Below, piece after piece: positions 25,701 to 39,500 of a stretch of DNA of 64,000 nucleotides. The number at the start of each line of letters is the position of its first letter. Within the stretch, counting starts at the first letter, position 1. The notes under the pieces are model-generated. The model was given only the letters and a program-made list of their open reading frames with translations, ran no database searches and was not told the DNA's origin. The stretch covers positions 4,464,001-4,528,000 of the forward strand of contig JACAXG010000050.1 of NCBI GenBank assembly GCA_018881555.1. The letters are read 5' to 3'. The DNA comes from Amblyornis subalaris (taxonomy: Eukaryota > Chordata > Aves > Passeriformes > Ptilonorhynchidae). The position numbers and the translations under genes are program-made.

Positions 25701-28700
25701 AAGTACCAGCTCTTTGCATTGCAGAATGGAAGACGTGCTTCANGGTGTGACACAAAAAATACCCCAAAGTTGCTAAAAATTAGGATCTGGAGGATTGGTC
25801 TAGCTGGATCTAACATGTGGCAGCAGAGGACAGTTTTAAAACAGCAAAATTCTTTAGCAAATCTAGTCAGCCACAGCTGATGAAAATCTGTAACTGCATC
25901 TCTGAAATAATCCCAAGAGTACACTAGTAAAATGCTTCCATTGATTTGTATATATTTTAATTTGAAGACTCATGCTTGATGTGATTTGAAATGACTAGAT
26001 TCAATGACAATTTGATTCACATGGCTGGAAGATCTGTTAAAGCACTAACAGCTGAGCAGAGACAGGGCTGAACTCTCNAAAGGCACAAAACAGTGGTACA
26101 AAGACATGTGGCCACAGATGGCAAAACCTGGTTTTAGTTGTTCCTCCAGTTCTGGAGCTCTCCACCCCTATATTAAAGTGATCAGGCCCTCCGAAGGAGG
26201 AAGCCAAAGGTATGTAACTATGATGAGTAGTTGAGATGCAGATTTTCCTGAGCTATGTGTAGCCAACAAGGCTGCAAAAAGCAGGATGGGGGCAGTAATG
26301 TGCTGCATCTGTGGCTTGGTCCCAGGAGCTGAACCCTGCACCCTCTGGCTATGCCAGCCAGCTCAGAGCTCAACAGCTGTCTCTTGTGCCGTGGAGAGAA
26401 CTGAGTCAGTCATCGTGGTAAATTTCTAACTGCTGCAGTAAGGAGACCAGAGCNCACCTGAGAACATGCCAACACGTGCTCCTTTGGTGCAGGATTGTAG
26501 GTTGTTTCAGCAGCTGAAACAGTTTACAGGTGTTGCCACTGTGACTTCATTCTGGCTCTTTTCCTGGAGCCAAAGTCCTTAGCTGGTTCCTCTCTTCATC
26601 TCTCTGTGTCTGCCACCNAAGTGCTCACCAAAGAGTGAGGTGATAGGGGGACCTGGTCTCTACCTTGCTGGCAGTGTTGGTGGATGGAAACTGGTAGTAG
26701 GACTGGACTGCTGAGGGTGGGTGGTGGTCTGATGACAGAAGATTCAATGACTATGGACTTCAGAGACAGGCAGCAGCTGAGTTGTCTCAGGTCAGTATTT
26801 CTGTAAACATCTGGATACATGTATATTTGTGTTTCTCCTTGGNCATGTAATCTTAACTTTTTTCTTGTGCTTTTTTAATAAAAGCACAAAGGTTTAATTT
26901 TGTAAAGCAATTCGCACAACACCAAGTGGATTAACTTTATGGAGGGGAAGGGCTCAGGAATAATTTAATCTTGTGGATTGATAATATTTAGAATTCCCAT
27001 CCCAGAAGTCTCTGGAGAACACAGATTAAAAGAGATCCCTAGTGTGTTAGGCTCTGCTTATACAAGAGACAGTCTCAAGCCAAAGACTTTGCAATCAAAA
27101 TGTTGAGTGATCCTCTGCAATTGTATGTGCTACTAGAAGATAAAACTGCGTCAAGTGCACAATAAAATTGCTCACAGTTCACAAACCTGTCAGGGCAGAT
27201 AGATAGCATTGCCTCATCTAATACCAGGTTCCATCTGTGGGTAAATTCCTATTAGTAAAATACATTATGCAATATTCCTGAACAATTCATAATAACTTGT
27301 ATCTGACGAGAGGAAGATGAAGTAGTGAAGAGAGCTCACAGGTGCAAAAGTGTGATAAAGAAGGTGCAGCGAGTCCTCTTGTAAATGCTGGACTGATGCT
27401 CTTTTCCTTTGTGCAGAAAAGTCCTCCCAGCTCACAGTGTATTGTTTGCAGTGAAAGGCTCAGCCGAGCTCTCACTTGGGTTTATACTGTCTGNGGTTCT
27501 GTAGCAAGGAACTGAGCATATATATTGCAGATGGAAAACCTTGCTGCCACTTCTGGCAGCTATTTTTACTCTTTGTAAAGAAGAAAAAAAAAATCTGCCT
27601 CTTACTGCAAACCAAGTAAAAGAGAGTAAAGTGTGGGGGTTTTTTAACACACTTTCTTGCTTCAGGGAAAGACTCCTGTTTGTGGAGCTACTGACCACAT
27701 AGACTTGAGTATGTATGGGTAAGTGGAGCGTCAGTGGTAAATAGCTTTTCTTATGNGCTTCTTCTTTAGTTAATAGGAGTTTCACAGGTTACTCCAATGG
27801 GACCAAACAGACCAACAGTGAGCAGTTATTTGAAGAAATCCTGGTGAATTTCATACTGTGATAAAACATTAACTCATTTCACTACTAAGTATTAGTTTGT
27901 GCTGTACTTACGTACTGTGAATCTCTTGTATTTTGGAGGCTTTCTAGTAACTACATTTTGAAGATGGTGTTTCTGGGGTAACTAAACAAAGAAAGAGAGC
28001 TACAGGATATACAGGACTAGGGTTAGTTCTCGTTAGCTATGCAAAAATTACCAAATGGCAAACTTCAAGCTTTAGACAAATTACCATGGGCACCAAATGA
28101 ACAAAAGAACTGAAATACCTTGCCAACAGCGTCTTCAGATACACTACCTTGATTAGCATTTCCTATGTTAGCAGGTCCTGGTTGGCAGCCTGAGTCTCCA
28201 ACTCCCACACTTTGGCATCCATTGCTCTCCCGAGCCGCCTGNGGGCCTGCATCCCTCCTCGGGGCAGAGAGCTTCACCAGGCAACAGGGAGCCTCGAAAC
28301 CAGGCACTGCCTTGCCCAAAGCCTTCTGCAGGGCTTTGAAGTTCTTGTTCCTCCACCATAAACTGGGTTGTGACACTCCTGGGTTGGTCCACTTTGGGGA
28401 TTAGTGTACAGGTTATTCTCAATAGCTCTTTATTGTTTTTGGGAAGATTATCAAAGGTACAGATTGCTTTAGGTGCAGACACATCTGAGGTAGCTGTGTG
28501 TCTCAGCATGGGATTACTTGGATTGATTTACATGGGTGTAGCACCATGTGAACAGAGCTGTGCTGCTCCTGAGCTGCCCAACTCACATGCCTGGCCTCAA
28601 AGGCCCTGGCAAGGCAGCTTTCTGTGCCTCCATAATATTTTATTTTGTCTCTTTTTCTTTTTTTTTTTCCTTTAATCCGTGCTATCTACTATTCCTGATA

Positions 28701-31700
28701 CCAGAGAGCATGCTATGGGACCTATAGAAGTAGCTACCTGGACACCTGTGAGAGTATACTTGCTGTCCTTGTCACAAACAACTGTTTCTACAGCAGGGAA
28801 CAATGCAGTCTCCAGAAGCAGGTGAAAATGGATGCGAGAACCAAATGCTGTAGATGGAGAGTGATGGGATAGTGACTGTCAGAAAGTTGCAACAAACAAA
28901 TGAAGTTTGTCTTCACCAGAGACTCCCTCTGTGGTCCTCGGTCTGGGAATGTCTGTGAGACAGGAAAGAACTCTCAGTGGAGTCAGGTGTCAGGTTTCTA
29001 TTTCTCTGTCCTCAGAGTGAGACAGTTTGGGAGTTTGAAGTTTAGAGCTGGAGCCCACACGGGAGGCCTTGCATTTTGTGAGAGACAGCAGATGGTTGTC
29101 CTATGCCCAGGGAAGCAGCAGCATTGCTCTGCCATGGCTGAGCACAGCAAATTCTTTTCTTTGCCCCATGCTGTCACTGCCATGTTGTGCAGCAAACTGA
29201 GCTCCCAGCTCCCCCCTTCCCAAAGTCACAAGCATGGCAAAGGCGTGTGATAGATTGAACAGCAAGTAGCTCTTCCACTTAATCTGATATGTGCTATAAT
29301 CTATTGCATATGCATGTGTTTTATAATCTATTGCTATGCTCCAGCCTCAGATTTTCCTACAGCCTCTACAGCTTTCCCCAGTCTCTGATCCTTCCTGAGT
29401 GTTTATGTGAAGCCAGTTGTGATTTCTCAAACAATGTGTCTCTGCAAAAGAATAGGCTCCAACTAATCAAAAAAAGTTCTACACTCTAAAAATAAAATGA
29501 AATTTTAAAAGGGCTATAAAAAACTGAGTCATTGACTGACTCCGGATGATCTCCATGAAAGAGAGAACAATGTTCAATTTGTCTAAAACCCCAAGTTCTT
29601 CTCAAAAGGAGCTATAGAAAACTGTTCAGAGACATAATGTAAATTAGAAAGCTACAAGCACAGTTCATACTTGAATGAAATTAATTCACACAGGATGCAG
29701 CAAATATAGCATAACTACAGCACCTCTCATTTTTTTTATACCACCAAAGCCTTTATTTCCTTTGAAGATGGGTAAGGAATACAGTTCTTTCTACTTCTCA
29801 TGTAGAATTATTCTCCCCAGTCTTTCTGTGTTGCAGAGTGTATTAGCTGCAAATTATTAAAGCTGGCTTCCTGTTCCTTTGGGTGTTTTTCAGAGACTGT
29901 CAGTGTCTCCAATAGGCTGAAGTTACGTAGCAGAAGACTCTGTATATGACCATAAAATAACCCTATTTATCTTCAAAGAGAAAATCAAGAAGCCTTGAGA
30001 GATCTCTTGATCATTTTGGTTTCTCCGTAAAAGGGTTTGCTTTTATTTCAATAATTATAAAAAAGAAAATAAACTCAAAGCAAAATACAAATTTCTGGTA
30101 TTATTATTCCTCCAGGACTGCTACCAGGTCCACATGGTTGTTCTACCTATGGTGTTCCTACCTGCTGAAAATNTATTAATCTCGAGCCATTCATTCAAAG
30201 TAAGGTCAAGTTTTTTACAGTGACCTGAAAATGTTCCAGGGAGCCTTGACAGTACCAACTTTATCCTTCAGAACATTTGCCCTTCCAGGAACAGATCCCC
30301 CATTTTCTAGCAGCTCTATGGAAAAAAAAAGATGTAAGCACCACAATTTGCTTTTCCTGATGCACCAGAACAGAAACTAAGAGAACTGCATTTTGGCTAC
30401 GTGCCCAAGTGCTAGTGCAAGGAAAATTCTGTTTCAAATGCATTTTTGTGGCATTGCTCCAGCAGAAAGGGGAAGCACTCGTTGCAGAAGAGGCATCCTT
30501 CTCCTCACTGCGTGTGAGGCTTTACTGCTTCCCTGGCTTTGCAGCCTCATGGTCTGGCACTGCTGGGCTTCTCATTGTAAGAGTGGCAGGACAGGACATG
30601 GAGGATTGCTGTCAGCATCCTTTTTTGAGTAAGATGGTAACAAAATGTTCCCACTCATTTTGAGGACTCATGCCTCTATGTGACCATGCAGGAAATAAGG
30701 AGATGGTCCAAAATTTGCTTGAAACATATTAATTATAGACTACAGCCAAGACTGGGAACTTCACCCATATGTAATGTGAAATCTGAAGAACTAGAAGCAA
30801 AATTTGGCTTTGTCTGCCTTATTATTTGATCTGGCTGAAAATTTTTTCTATTCTAACAGTATTTTTGATCCACAGAAGGGTCACTGTGATTAGCCTCTGA
30901 GGGACTTCATTGAGTTTCTGTTCCCTGGCTTAAAAACATGAATCTGGAGCTGCTAATGATATCTAGGGTCATTTCAGTCCTTAATCCCCTTCACTAATTT
31001 ATGAAGCTTCTAAAAATGGCCAGGTTTGAACAATTTGCTACTGAAAAGNCTTTCAGGGCTTCAGCTCTCCAATATTAAGATACTTTATTCTCATTTCTAG
31101 CCTTTTTTTTAAAATGTCTGTAATTAAATAAAATAAATAAAATGTAATTAAATATTCAAATCATGGATAGCAATTTACAGTTTAGCATATCCATCCCCCG
31201 AGACATTTTGTCTGTGTCCACCTGCTCATCATGTTCTATATCATCTTCACTGGAAACAGCTGAAGCAAAGGCTTGCTACCTTCCTTGGATTATCCCTGAG
31301 TTTATTCCTGGTTGTTCAAGTCCTTATACTGTCTCAAACTGTAATAGTATGGAGGGGTTTTTCTACATGGTTGTACAACTTTTATTGTGGAACCTCTCTG
31401 TCTTCTATGCTTCCTATTCCTTTCTTGAAAGAAAAAATAACACTTTGGTGAAAATAATTCTTCAATATCTGGAGGTATGGGGTGTGTGGAACTGGGTTAT
31501 TTAAATNGTGAAAAAGAGAAGCTCAGATTTGACAACATCTCAGTCTTGGGAGGAGATATCCTTCAGTTATGTCTCAGTCTTACTGGGATCCAGAAATCAA
31601 TTTTTTCCTCCTAAATCCCTGTAAGGGCTTTGTCTATGCTGAGAATGCCTCATACACACTGACAAGTCTGGTCTCTCCACAAAATGTGCTGGCAGCAGTG

Positions 31701-32923
31701 TTCTCCTACAGGACATCAAGAGGAGGTGCCATTCTCTCCACTGTAGGTAGCATTTACATTTATGAATAAATTAGATAACCAGGACTGAGAGCAGAGACAA
31801 GAATGGATGACTTCCCATTGCTAACAAGAAAAGACACAGTTGATTGCTCTTTTGTTCTTCAAGACAGTTGAAAATTCTTCCTTCTTGAATTGCTATATAA
31901 CCTCAAAAGTTCCTGGTGTGGGGGATATTCAAATTGGCCTGGATTTGGATCCCTTCTTGGGTGGGAAGATGTTAATTTCTGTGATCCACTTCCTGGGTGA
32001 ATCATCCAACCTTTCAAGTATACTGGGGATACCATTTCCACCTAGTGATCCTGCTCGAGAGGACTGAGCCTTTCTTTCCTTGAAAATCTGTTTTTGAAAG
32101 GTATCATTTCAGGGCTCAGGATACTGAGCGTAGGAGCTTCCAGTCTTTTCACTTAGCACAGGGTGCTGGCACCCCAGAAAGGCATGAGATTTCCCCTCGC
32201 ATATTCCTGTTTGGTGGCTTGGCTTGGTTACTTAAGATGGGCTCTCTGCCTTGAACACTGGTTTCTCTGGCACCCCGTGAGANATCTGACTGTCCCTATT
32301 CCTTCAGTAACAAATTTAGGCACCAAATCAGAGCCTGGAGTCCACCCTGGGGCTGGTGTCATGAATGAATGTTTTAGGTCACTTAAAGAAGGGGGCAGTG
32401 GAGGGAAGGGTGGGGATGCACCAACACAGTGGGTTCCTGCACTTAATATCTTTATTGGATTTTGCTTTGCTCTCACTGTTTCTTATGAAATTGAGAAAGA
32501 CACATTTCAGAAATACTGTGAAAATTGTAAGAATCAACTGCATATGGAACTACTGAAAAATCTCAGGCTACAACTCTGCTATCTTCTGCTATCTGGAAAA
32601 AGGAAGCCAGGACAACCTTCAGAGAAGAGCCTCATAGGGAGCTTCTAGACAGATAAGGAGGGCTACAATACGTGTTCCTTTATGGCACCTGCCTTTCCAT
32701 GTGTTCTTCAGCCAGCATGTTGGTGATTCCTCTGTGTGACTTAGGGCAGAGATGGTGGCTTTTAAAACCTGCATTTAACTTACTTCCCTTTCCAAAATCC
32801 TGTTGATATGAGGACATTTGTCACAGAATCCTCTCAGTGAGAAGAATAAAGAGAAGAACACCCTCTCTAGGGCTGTTTTGAACCTAGACACACTCATGCG
32901 ATTAAAACACCTGCCAAAGGGAG
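16731..32923. other. Gene-free intergenic region between SLC35D3 and the solo LTR
   Basis: I see no coding exon with splice support and no structural RNA that I can name. In human this interval holds only the non-coding NHEG1 locus; I cannot tell whether an equivalent transcript exists here. Some blocks (for example 17150-17390 and 19240-19400) lack repeats and look compositionally like conserved non-coding DNA, but that needs an alignment. Short simple repeats occur, for example AATAAT at about 22670-22690. Confidence 0.5.
23107..23275. repeat. Low-complexity homopolymer cluster (C, T and G runs)
   Basis: A run of C followed by T9, then further T9, G7, T11 and T10 tracts within about 170 bases. 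Prone to length errors in any assembly. No gene content. Confidence 0.75.
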
Positions 32924-33499
32924 TGGTGTGGTTTAACCCCAGGACACTGGAGGTATTGACAGCAACTGAGTCCCACACAGCTGCTCACTCACTCCCCNTG
33001 CCCCCTCGGTGGGATGGGCAGGAAACCGGGGGGGAAAAAGTAAAAATCGTGGGTTAAGACAGTTTAATAATTGAAACAAAATAAAATATAGTGATGATGA
33101 TGATGATAGTAATAAAAGGTAGACAGAGAGATATAAATCCCAAGAAACACAAGTGATGCTCAATACAGTTGCTCACCACCCAACAGCCAATTACCTGCCT
33201 GTCCCTGAGCAGCAGTTGGCCCTTTCCAGCCAATTCCCTCCAGTTTTTATACTGGGCATGACGTTCCTTGGTATGGAATATCCTTTGGCCAGTTTCCATC
33301 AGCTGTCCTGGCCACGCTCTCCCCTCAGCTTGTTGTGCACTTGCTTAGGGGCAGACCATGGGAAACTGAGCACTCCTTGACTTAGAGTAAGCACTGCTCA
33401 GCAACATCAGTGTGTTATCAGTATTCTTATTAAATCCAAAACACAGCACTATACCAGCTCCTAGGAAGAAAATTAACTGTTNCAGCCGAAACCAGAACA
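32924..33499 (-). mobile_element. Solo LTR of an avian ERVL-type endogenous retrovirus
   Basis: A 576-bp block beginning TGGTGTGGTTTAACCCC and ending GAAACCAGAACA on the + strand. Read on the minus strand it has LTR order: the TGTTCTGGTTTCGGCT start, a GGATATTCCATACCA box, TATAAAAACT promoter box (33246-33251), ATTAAA poly(A) signal (33063-33068), GTTTAACCCACGA region and terminal ACCACACCA. Terminal TG...CA and a perfect 5-bp direct repeat GGGAG (32919-32923 and 33500-33504) mark an intact solo insertion. No internal retroviral genes remain nearby, so it arose by LTR-LTR recombination. Confidence 0.88.
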
Positions 33500-33504
33500 G
33501 GGAG

Positions 33505-36500
33505 ACTGTACTTTATTTCACTCGAAGGATGCACAGCAGAGATGACTGGTGCCGTATTTAAGAACTGTATATAAAACACACTTTTAAAGTGCTGAAGTGT
33601 TAAAAATTACCCGAGTGCACATACCTGGGAAACTGGGGGGGAAGGCAACACGTCTTTATCTTTTTCCCTGGAGTCTACCCCTCGGAAAAGCCGGGTCCGC
33701 CGCGACCGCCAGGGGGCGCCAGGCCCACCTTTAAAAAAAGGAAAAGGCTCATTATGGAAACTCGATCGGTGCGAAGTGCGGGTGAAAAGACCGTCTCGTG
33801 CTGAAGAGNTGTCAATGGCAAACGTTCTAACCAGGCCCTGGAGGCTGTGGTTGTTTGTCCCTGACAGGGCATCCTAAGCAAGCCAAATAAGAATTTTGGG
33901 TACATGCTAAAATATCANCATCGCTTTTCAAAATTTGATCGAGGATAACGTTCTCTGCGTAGGCACCAAGCACTTTCAGCAAGCAAAAATACATTGAATC
34001 CTTCCTAAAGAAAGAAATACGAAGGGAACTCCGCATCATTTCCCACCCACCTGTAGGAGCTGGGCTAGCGCAGCACTGCAGGAGCCCCAGCAGGCCTTTC
34101 CGTGCGTCACAGCAGAGGGGTGGGGGGAACAAACGGGCTCCGGGAGTTCGATGGGTTCAGTGCCCTCATCTGCTCCTAAATAACTGGCACACCAAAGTAC
34201 TGAAATGGAAAAAGCTGTCACCCCACCTAAAAGCTTCCCAGCAGCCTGGCCTGCAGGGGTGTGGAGCCCCAGGACAGGTTATTTACTTGTGGGTTTAGAC
34301 AGGTAAGTAAGTCCAGCTGCCGATTGCGCTGGTTTAAAACTTCCCTTGAATGTGGTGGTCGGGAATGTGCTGACAAGCCTGGCGGCAGATTCTCACTTAG
34401 AGACCAAAAAGAAAAGGGNAAAAGGTTTGCAAGGAGTTCTTGTGGTTATGTATGCCAGGTCTCAAAGTTGTTTGAGTCCAGGTTTGCATTAGACATGTGT
34501 TCTTTTGAGGTTTTCAGGCTTTCCTACAAAACTGCTAATAGGGCAGTAACCAAGTCCTGAAACTTTACAGAACATTTGACCTGCATGTTTCAGGTGCTGC
34601 ATCACCCTTAGCAGATTTCCTCATAAAAAGGCCTCTTCAAGACGTCCTGGGTGACACAATTTACTTTTACACCATGGACAGGTTTCTGGCTGAGTCTTTA
34701 CTGAACTCCCTAGCAGAATAGGGAAAAGTATAAAAACTTATGAGCAGCAAAGTCCTTTTCCCAGTCTCTNGGTGTTACCTATTCCGCAAGTGCGCACGTA
34801 GTCCTTCGAGTTCTGAATTTATTAGAGTGGTTGAGAAACAAATCTTTGCTTTGCTTTCACGTGTCCTAAGGTCCACGGCTGCCTCTGTTCTACGTGTGGC
34901 AGTGTGACCAGAGGCCTGTGACTCAGTGCTGCGGCCGAACCAGCAAGAGCTCATACGCAAGCGCTCATTCCCCCCTCCACAATAAAAGACGACTCGCCTC
35001 TCCGAATATGAATGTGTGTCTTCAGACTTGAGCTTCTCCTGGCCTGCCTGCAGACGGATAAACTTCTGGGTGAACAGCTGGGTGCCTGTGTCCGAGGTTT
35101 CCCTTCAGCTTCCTAATGAGAGATTTCCGGTAGAGGAAAATTCCCAGGAATGTTGGACACATCATAGATGAAACTACCCAGCTAATACCATTTAGTGTGA
35201 GACACTGATTTTGATGAATGGAAATCAGGCAAGATTATAAGGTGTCCTTGAGATTAGACGCAAAATCATGAGCTAGCCTTTCCAAAGAGGTCTCATTTGG
35301 AAATTAGGACAAATGGATGGATGAAAGTGAGTCTGAGCAGTGTGTGTGCTCATTTGTGGTTACAGGGCCAAGACTACTCCAGGTTTATGTAGTAGCCTCA
35401 GTTATGTATCACACTCATGCTGCTTCAGAACAGCCTGTCTGGTTTAGCCTTCTAACATCGTTATTATTATTATACTATATTATATTATATATTGTAATGT
35501 ATTTATCAGGAAGACACCCACTTGGTTTATATTTTTAGATATTGAAATACCATGTGGATTTCACCCATTGCAAGCTTTTGCCTCTGTAAATGTGCTCATT
35601 ATAGACCAGAAGGTTCATGCTGAATCTGCCACTGCCATTTTTGTCCTTTTTGTATTACTGACAAGATGCAGAGGAAATGAGGTGGGTCTGAACTGTGCTC
35701 TGAAACTCTTCCAACCTAGACAAATAACACAGAAATGGAATAGCTGACAAAAAAAAGGGAGTGAACAGTGGGGTTCAGCATAAGTTAGAGTAACCAAATT
35801 CTCAGTCATGTGCTCTTCTTTAAATACTCTGGCTAGTAAGTGTATGGCTCTCTACTTCCTCTTGCACTTCTGGCAAAACTTTTAAAATGTTGAAAAGCCG
35901 AAGCAGATTTATTCCATCCATTTAGTTCATCCATTTAGTAATTTTAACTCCTAATCAATTTTGTGAAGATTTTCATACTCAATGAGCAACTTCCCTTTGT
36001 AGGCTTCCCACCCCATGGGAAGACTCAAACATCCTTGGTTTCTTTAATGTACAAAAGGTCTGAACTCATCCCTCCCTCTAACAAAGTCAGAGTTTCGGAA
36101 AGGCAGGAACTTCTCATTTTGGGGTGTGACAGACCTGCAGACAGGCTCTCAGGTGCTGCCCTGGCCTCACCACGCAGTAGGGTGACACATTTCTGCCAAG
36201 CAGTTTTCACGCTGTAGAGAATGAGTCAATGGGTTTCCCCTGTAGCTCCTGGTGTTAGGTATAAGAAGTTGCAATGTGTCTTGGCAGCCAAAATGCTCCT
36301 GCTTCCTTCAGTGAATGAAAACTGCCTGAGGCAGAAACTGAGTCCGTGCACGTATCGCACCAGGCAGAACAAAGCTGAGAGAGGTTTGGGGAGCCTTCTA
36401 AATAAGAACCATGGAGTAATAACGCAGAAATAGAAAACAGGAGGAAAATGATTGGTTTGCCAGAAGTTCTAGTGAAGTGTGTTGCAAGCCTGAGGATTAA

Positions 36501-39500
36501 ATGCTAAATCCCTGTCCTGAATCTGAACTGCCAAGAGTTTTCCATCCCTAACTGAAGCTACATGTTGGTATTTCTACTGTGCTTGTTGTCATGAAATTTC
36601 TATTTTTAATAGATAATATTTAGACTATCTATTTCAGGTGCTTAGTTTAACTGAGTTTCAACCATNTACACTGACTTTTGATGTTTATTTGTTAATAGGA
36701 GGACTGGAGAATGCACTGGATCATGGAGTAACNAGATTACCTTGGTAAGACTGTTAGGACAAGGTTCTTTCCAGCTAACTCAGTGTGGAGTCTCATGTGC
36801 TCTCTTGCAGAAGAGACAAAAACAAGTAGTAATCAAATCAGACTGAAAGTAATCTTAGCCATCTGCCCTGTGTCATGGTGACCAGAAGTTAGAAGATAAG
36901 CAAATTTACAAACCTAGTCTCGATACAGTTGCTTGGTTTGGTCCTAATATGTATTTCCTGGGAACCCTGATGGCCTCACTATAGCAGATAGCTTTCAGAT
37001 AAATGTTAACAAAGTTATGAGGAACAGATCTGTCTTCTTACTAATGAAAAACAGAACAGTAAAAAGCTAGGGAAAACAAGCCACAACTGGTCCATTGACT
37101 TAATGGATTTNGATTATTGCTATTTACTGGAATATTTGGCATTGGATCAGCCATGAGCAAAATGCTAATTTTTAACGGAGCCAGTAGTAACATGATCACT
37201 GCACAAACTACAGAGGATAGGTGGGATGGTTTTGCTTTTACAGGATGGACCTCAAAACAATCATAGGTATTGGGAGGAAACCTAGTAATGAGAGATTCTG
37301 CACTGCTGAATGCCACAGAAATGTCAGGAAATTATCAATTGTTAGAGAGTGCTCCAGGCATTCAGAACAAAATCTTCAGTTCCTATTTATTATCTGCATT
37401 ACATCAAATGTAGCACTGAGCCCCCATCCCTGGGAGAAGGTGGAATTTCTATTCCAAATGCTTCAATCCTTGGCAGGAGTGTCAAGTGCTCAGTGCAATC
37501 ACAGGATTTTGCGTGCTGACCACCCTGTTTTTCAGACTCCCCAGCCCCAGCAGAAGCCATGGATTTCTCTCTCTCACATTTTTCATGTGGTGGTGAGAAG
37601 GAAGCCGGCAATTTGGCAATNGCTTCTTTTGAATGTCCTAAATGCTCAGGTGGCCAGGTTGGACAATGGAGCTCAGAGAAGCACTAAAATGTCAAGATTA
37701 TGCTGAGATTTCCTTTGAGGTTAACTAGGAAATGAAAACTGGTGTTAACTTTAAAAGACTTGAGGAGACAGAGCATGGCACAAGCAGCAGGGTAAAACAC
37801 CTACTGTAATTTTGGAAAACAGGAGTACTTTCTGCTCCGTAAGCATACTCTGCAATTTGAAAATGAAGAGGACTTGAGAAGCATGCTTAGATTGAACTCG
37901 TGTGGCTTATGGAAAGGTTTCTATTAAAGATAATGGTGTAAGTGGGGTAGAACTGGTCCCTCCTGAGAAACTTGTTTATAAGAAATTTATTAGTTGGCAT
38001 AATGGAAGCAAGAGCTTTTTCTCTTTGCCACACAGATCAACTGTGTTTACTAACTGGGTAAAAGGTGATGGCCTTGCCACGCCTCAGTGTGTTGGACGAG
38101 AATGTGTTTACAGAGACCTGGGACTATTTTGACAAGGGCTGCAAGGCTGGGTAGTTCTGACATCTGTGGTTTTGATAATCTAGAAGTACAATTGTCCCAA
38201 AAGATATAATATCGCGATTAAATATTTGTGATGGCAATGAGAAATTATGGATGTTGCAAATACAGGAAAGACNTAAATGAAAGTAAACTAATGTTTAACT
38301 AGTGATATAAGGTACACAAAGGTATTGCAAACTAGCCATCAAGAGACGAATGCAGTAGATAATTTGGAAGGTTTTTTAGGTTTACGCTCATATTCATGTA
38401 TTAAAAGCCATGAGATCAGTTTGCTGACAAACCTTTGCTTCCTTAGCTGTAGAGGAACATACAGACCAGTTCACTGCAGGTTCCAGGAGCTCAGCAGAGC
38501 AGGTGACATTGCTGCAGGTGACATCGCTTCAGGCCTTTTCTTAGCAGATGCAATAAAGTCTCTTAGCAAGCAGGAGACTGAAAGAAAGGAGCAGAATTTG
38601 GATTTCCTATCACTACCCCTATTTTTCCTTAGAAGTATCTTTGCTTACACTACTTACAGAAACAGTTTGAGTGTCAGCTTCAGGCAGAGGCTAAACTNGT
38701 AGCTGTAAGCAATTTGGAGCCCTTTGCCAAATGCTGCCATTACTGCATGCTAAGGATCCTAGCAGGTGAGTGCTGGGGTGTAGGCACTCCTATTTCCAGT
38801 AGGCAACTAATTCCCACCAAAAAGAAGAGGGTAAAAAGTTCCTGCCGTTGCCCTGGTGCAGGTCAGGGCTTCTCTGTTCATCTTTAGCACGATTAAACTC
38901 CTGATTCAGTACAACAGAAGACAACCCTTAACAGCTTTTGCTATTTTCCTGTGCTCTTTAGCAATGCGCGCTCTCTTTACTGCAACCAACTGCACTGCCT
39001 GACATTAATTTTGCTGGCTACTTGACAATTGCTGACTATCCCTTTCTGACTGATAACTGCTGCCCTACTGCCAGACTGCTTTTCGGCTACAGATTAAAAA
39101 TGTGAGCCCCAGGGAGAATGGGTGTAGGAGGAAAGAGTAAATAGCATTGAGCGGCAGAACAGGCTGCTACCCATATTTTCCCACAGCAGAGAAATATGGA
39201 GGGGTTTAAAATTTCTGGTGGACCATGAAAGCTCTATGAAGGTTTCTAAAATTTGTATTATATCTTCATATAAGGGTATAATACATATCCTGGGTAAATA
39301 ATAAACAGCTGTTTCCAGCAGACTGTAAGCTATGCAAAATCAATCTTGTATGCCGGGGAAAAGTCCACACCAAGAGTTTTTAAGATTTATCTTTAAAACC
39401 TATTTAATTGTAAACATGAAATACTTTTGTTAGGATGCATATAATATGTGATAACTGCTTAAAGAAAAAAATGTCTCTGCGATCACACAGGAAAACTTGA

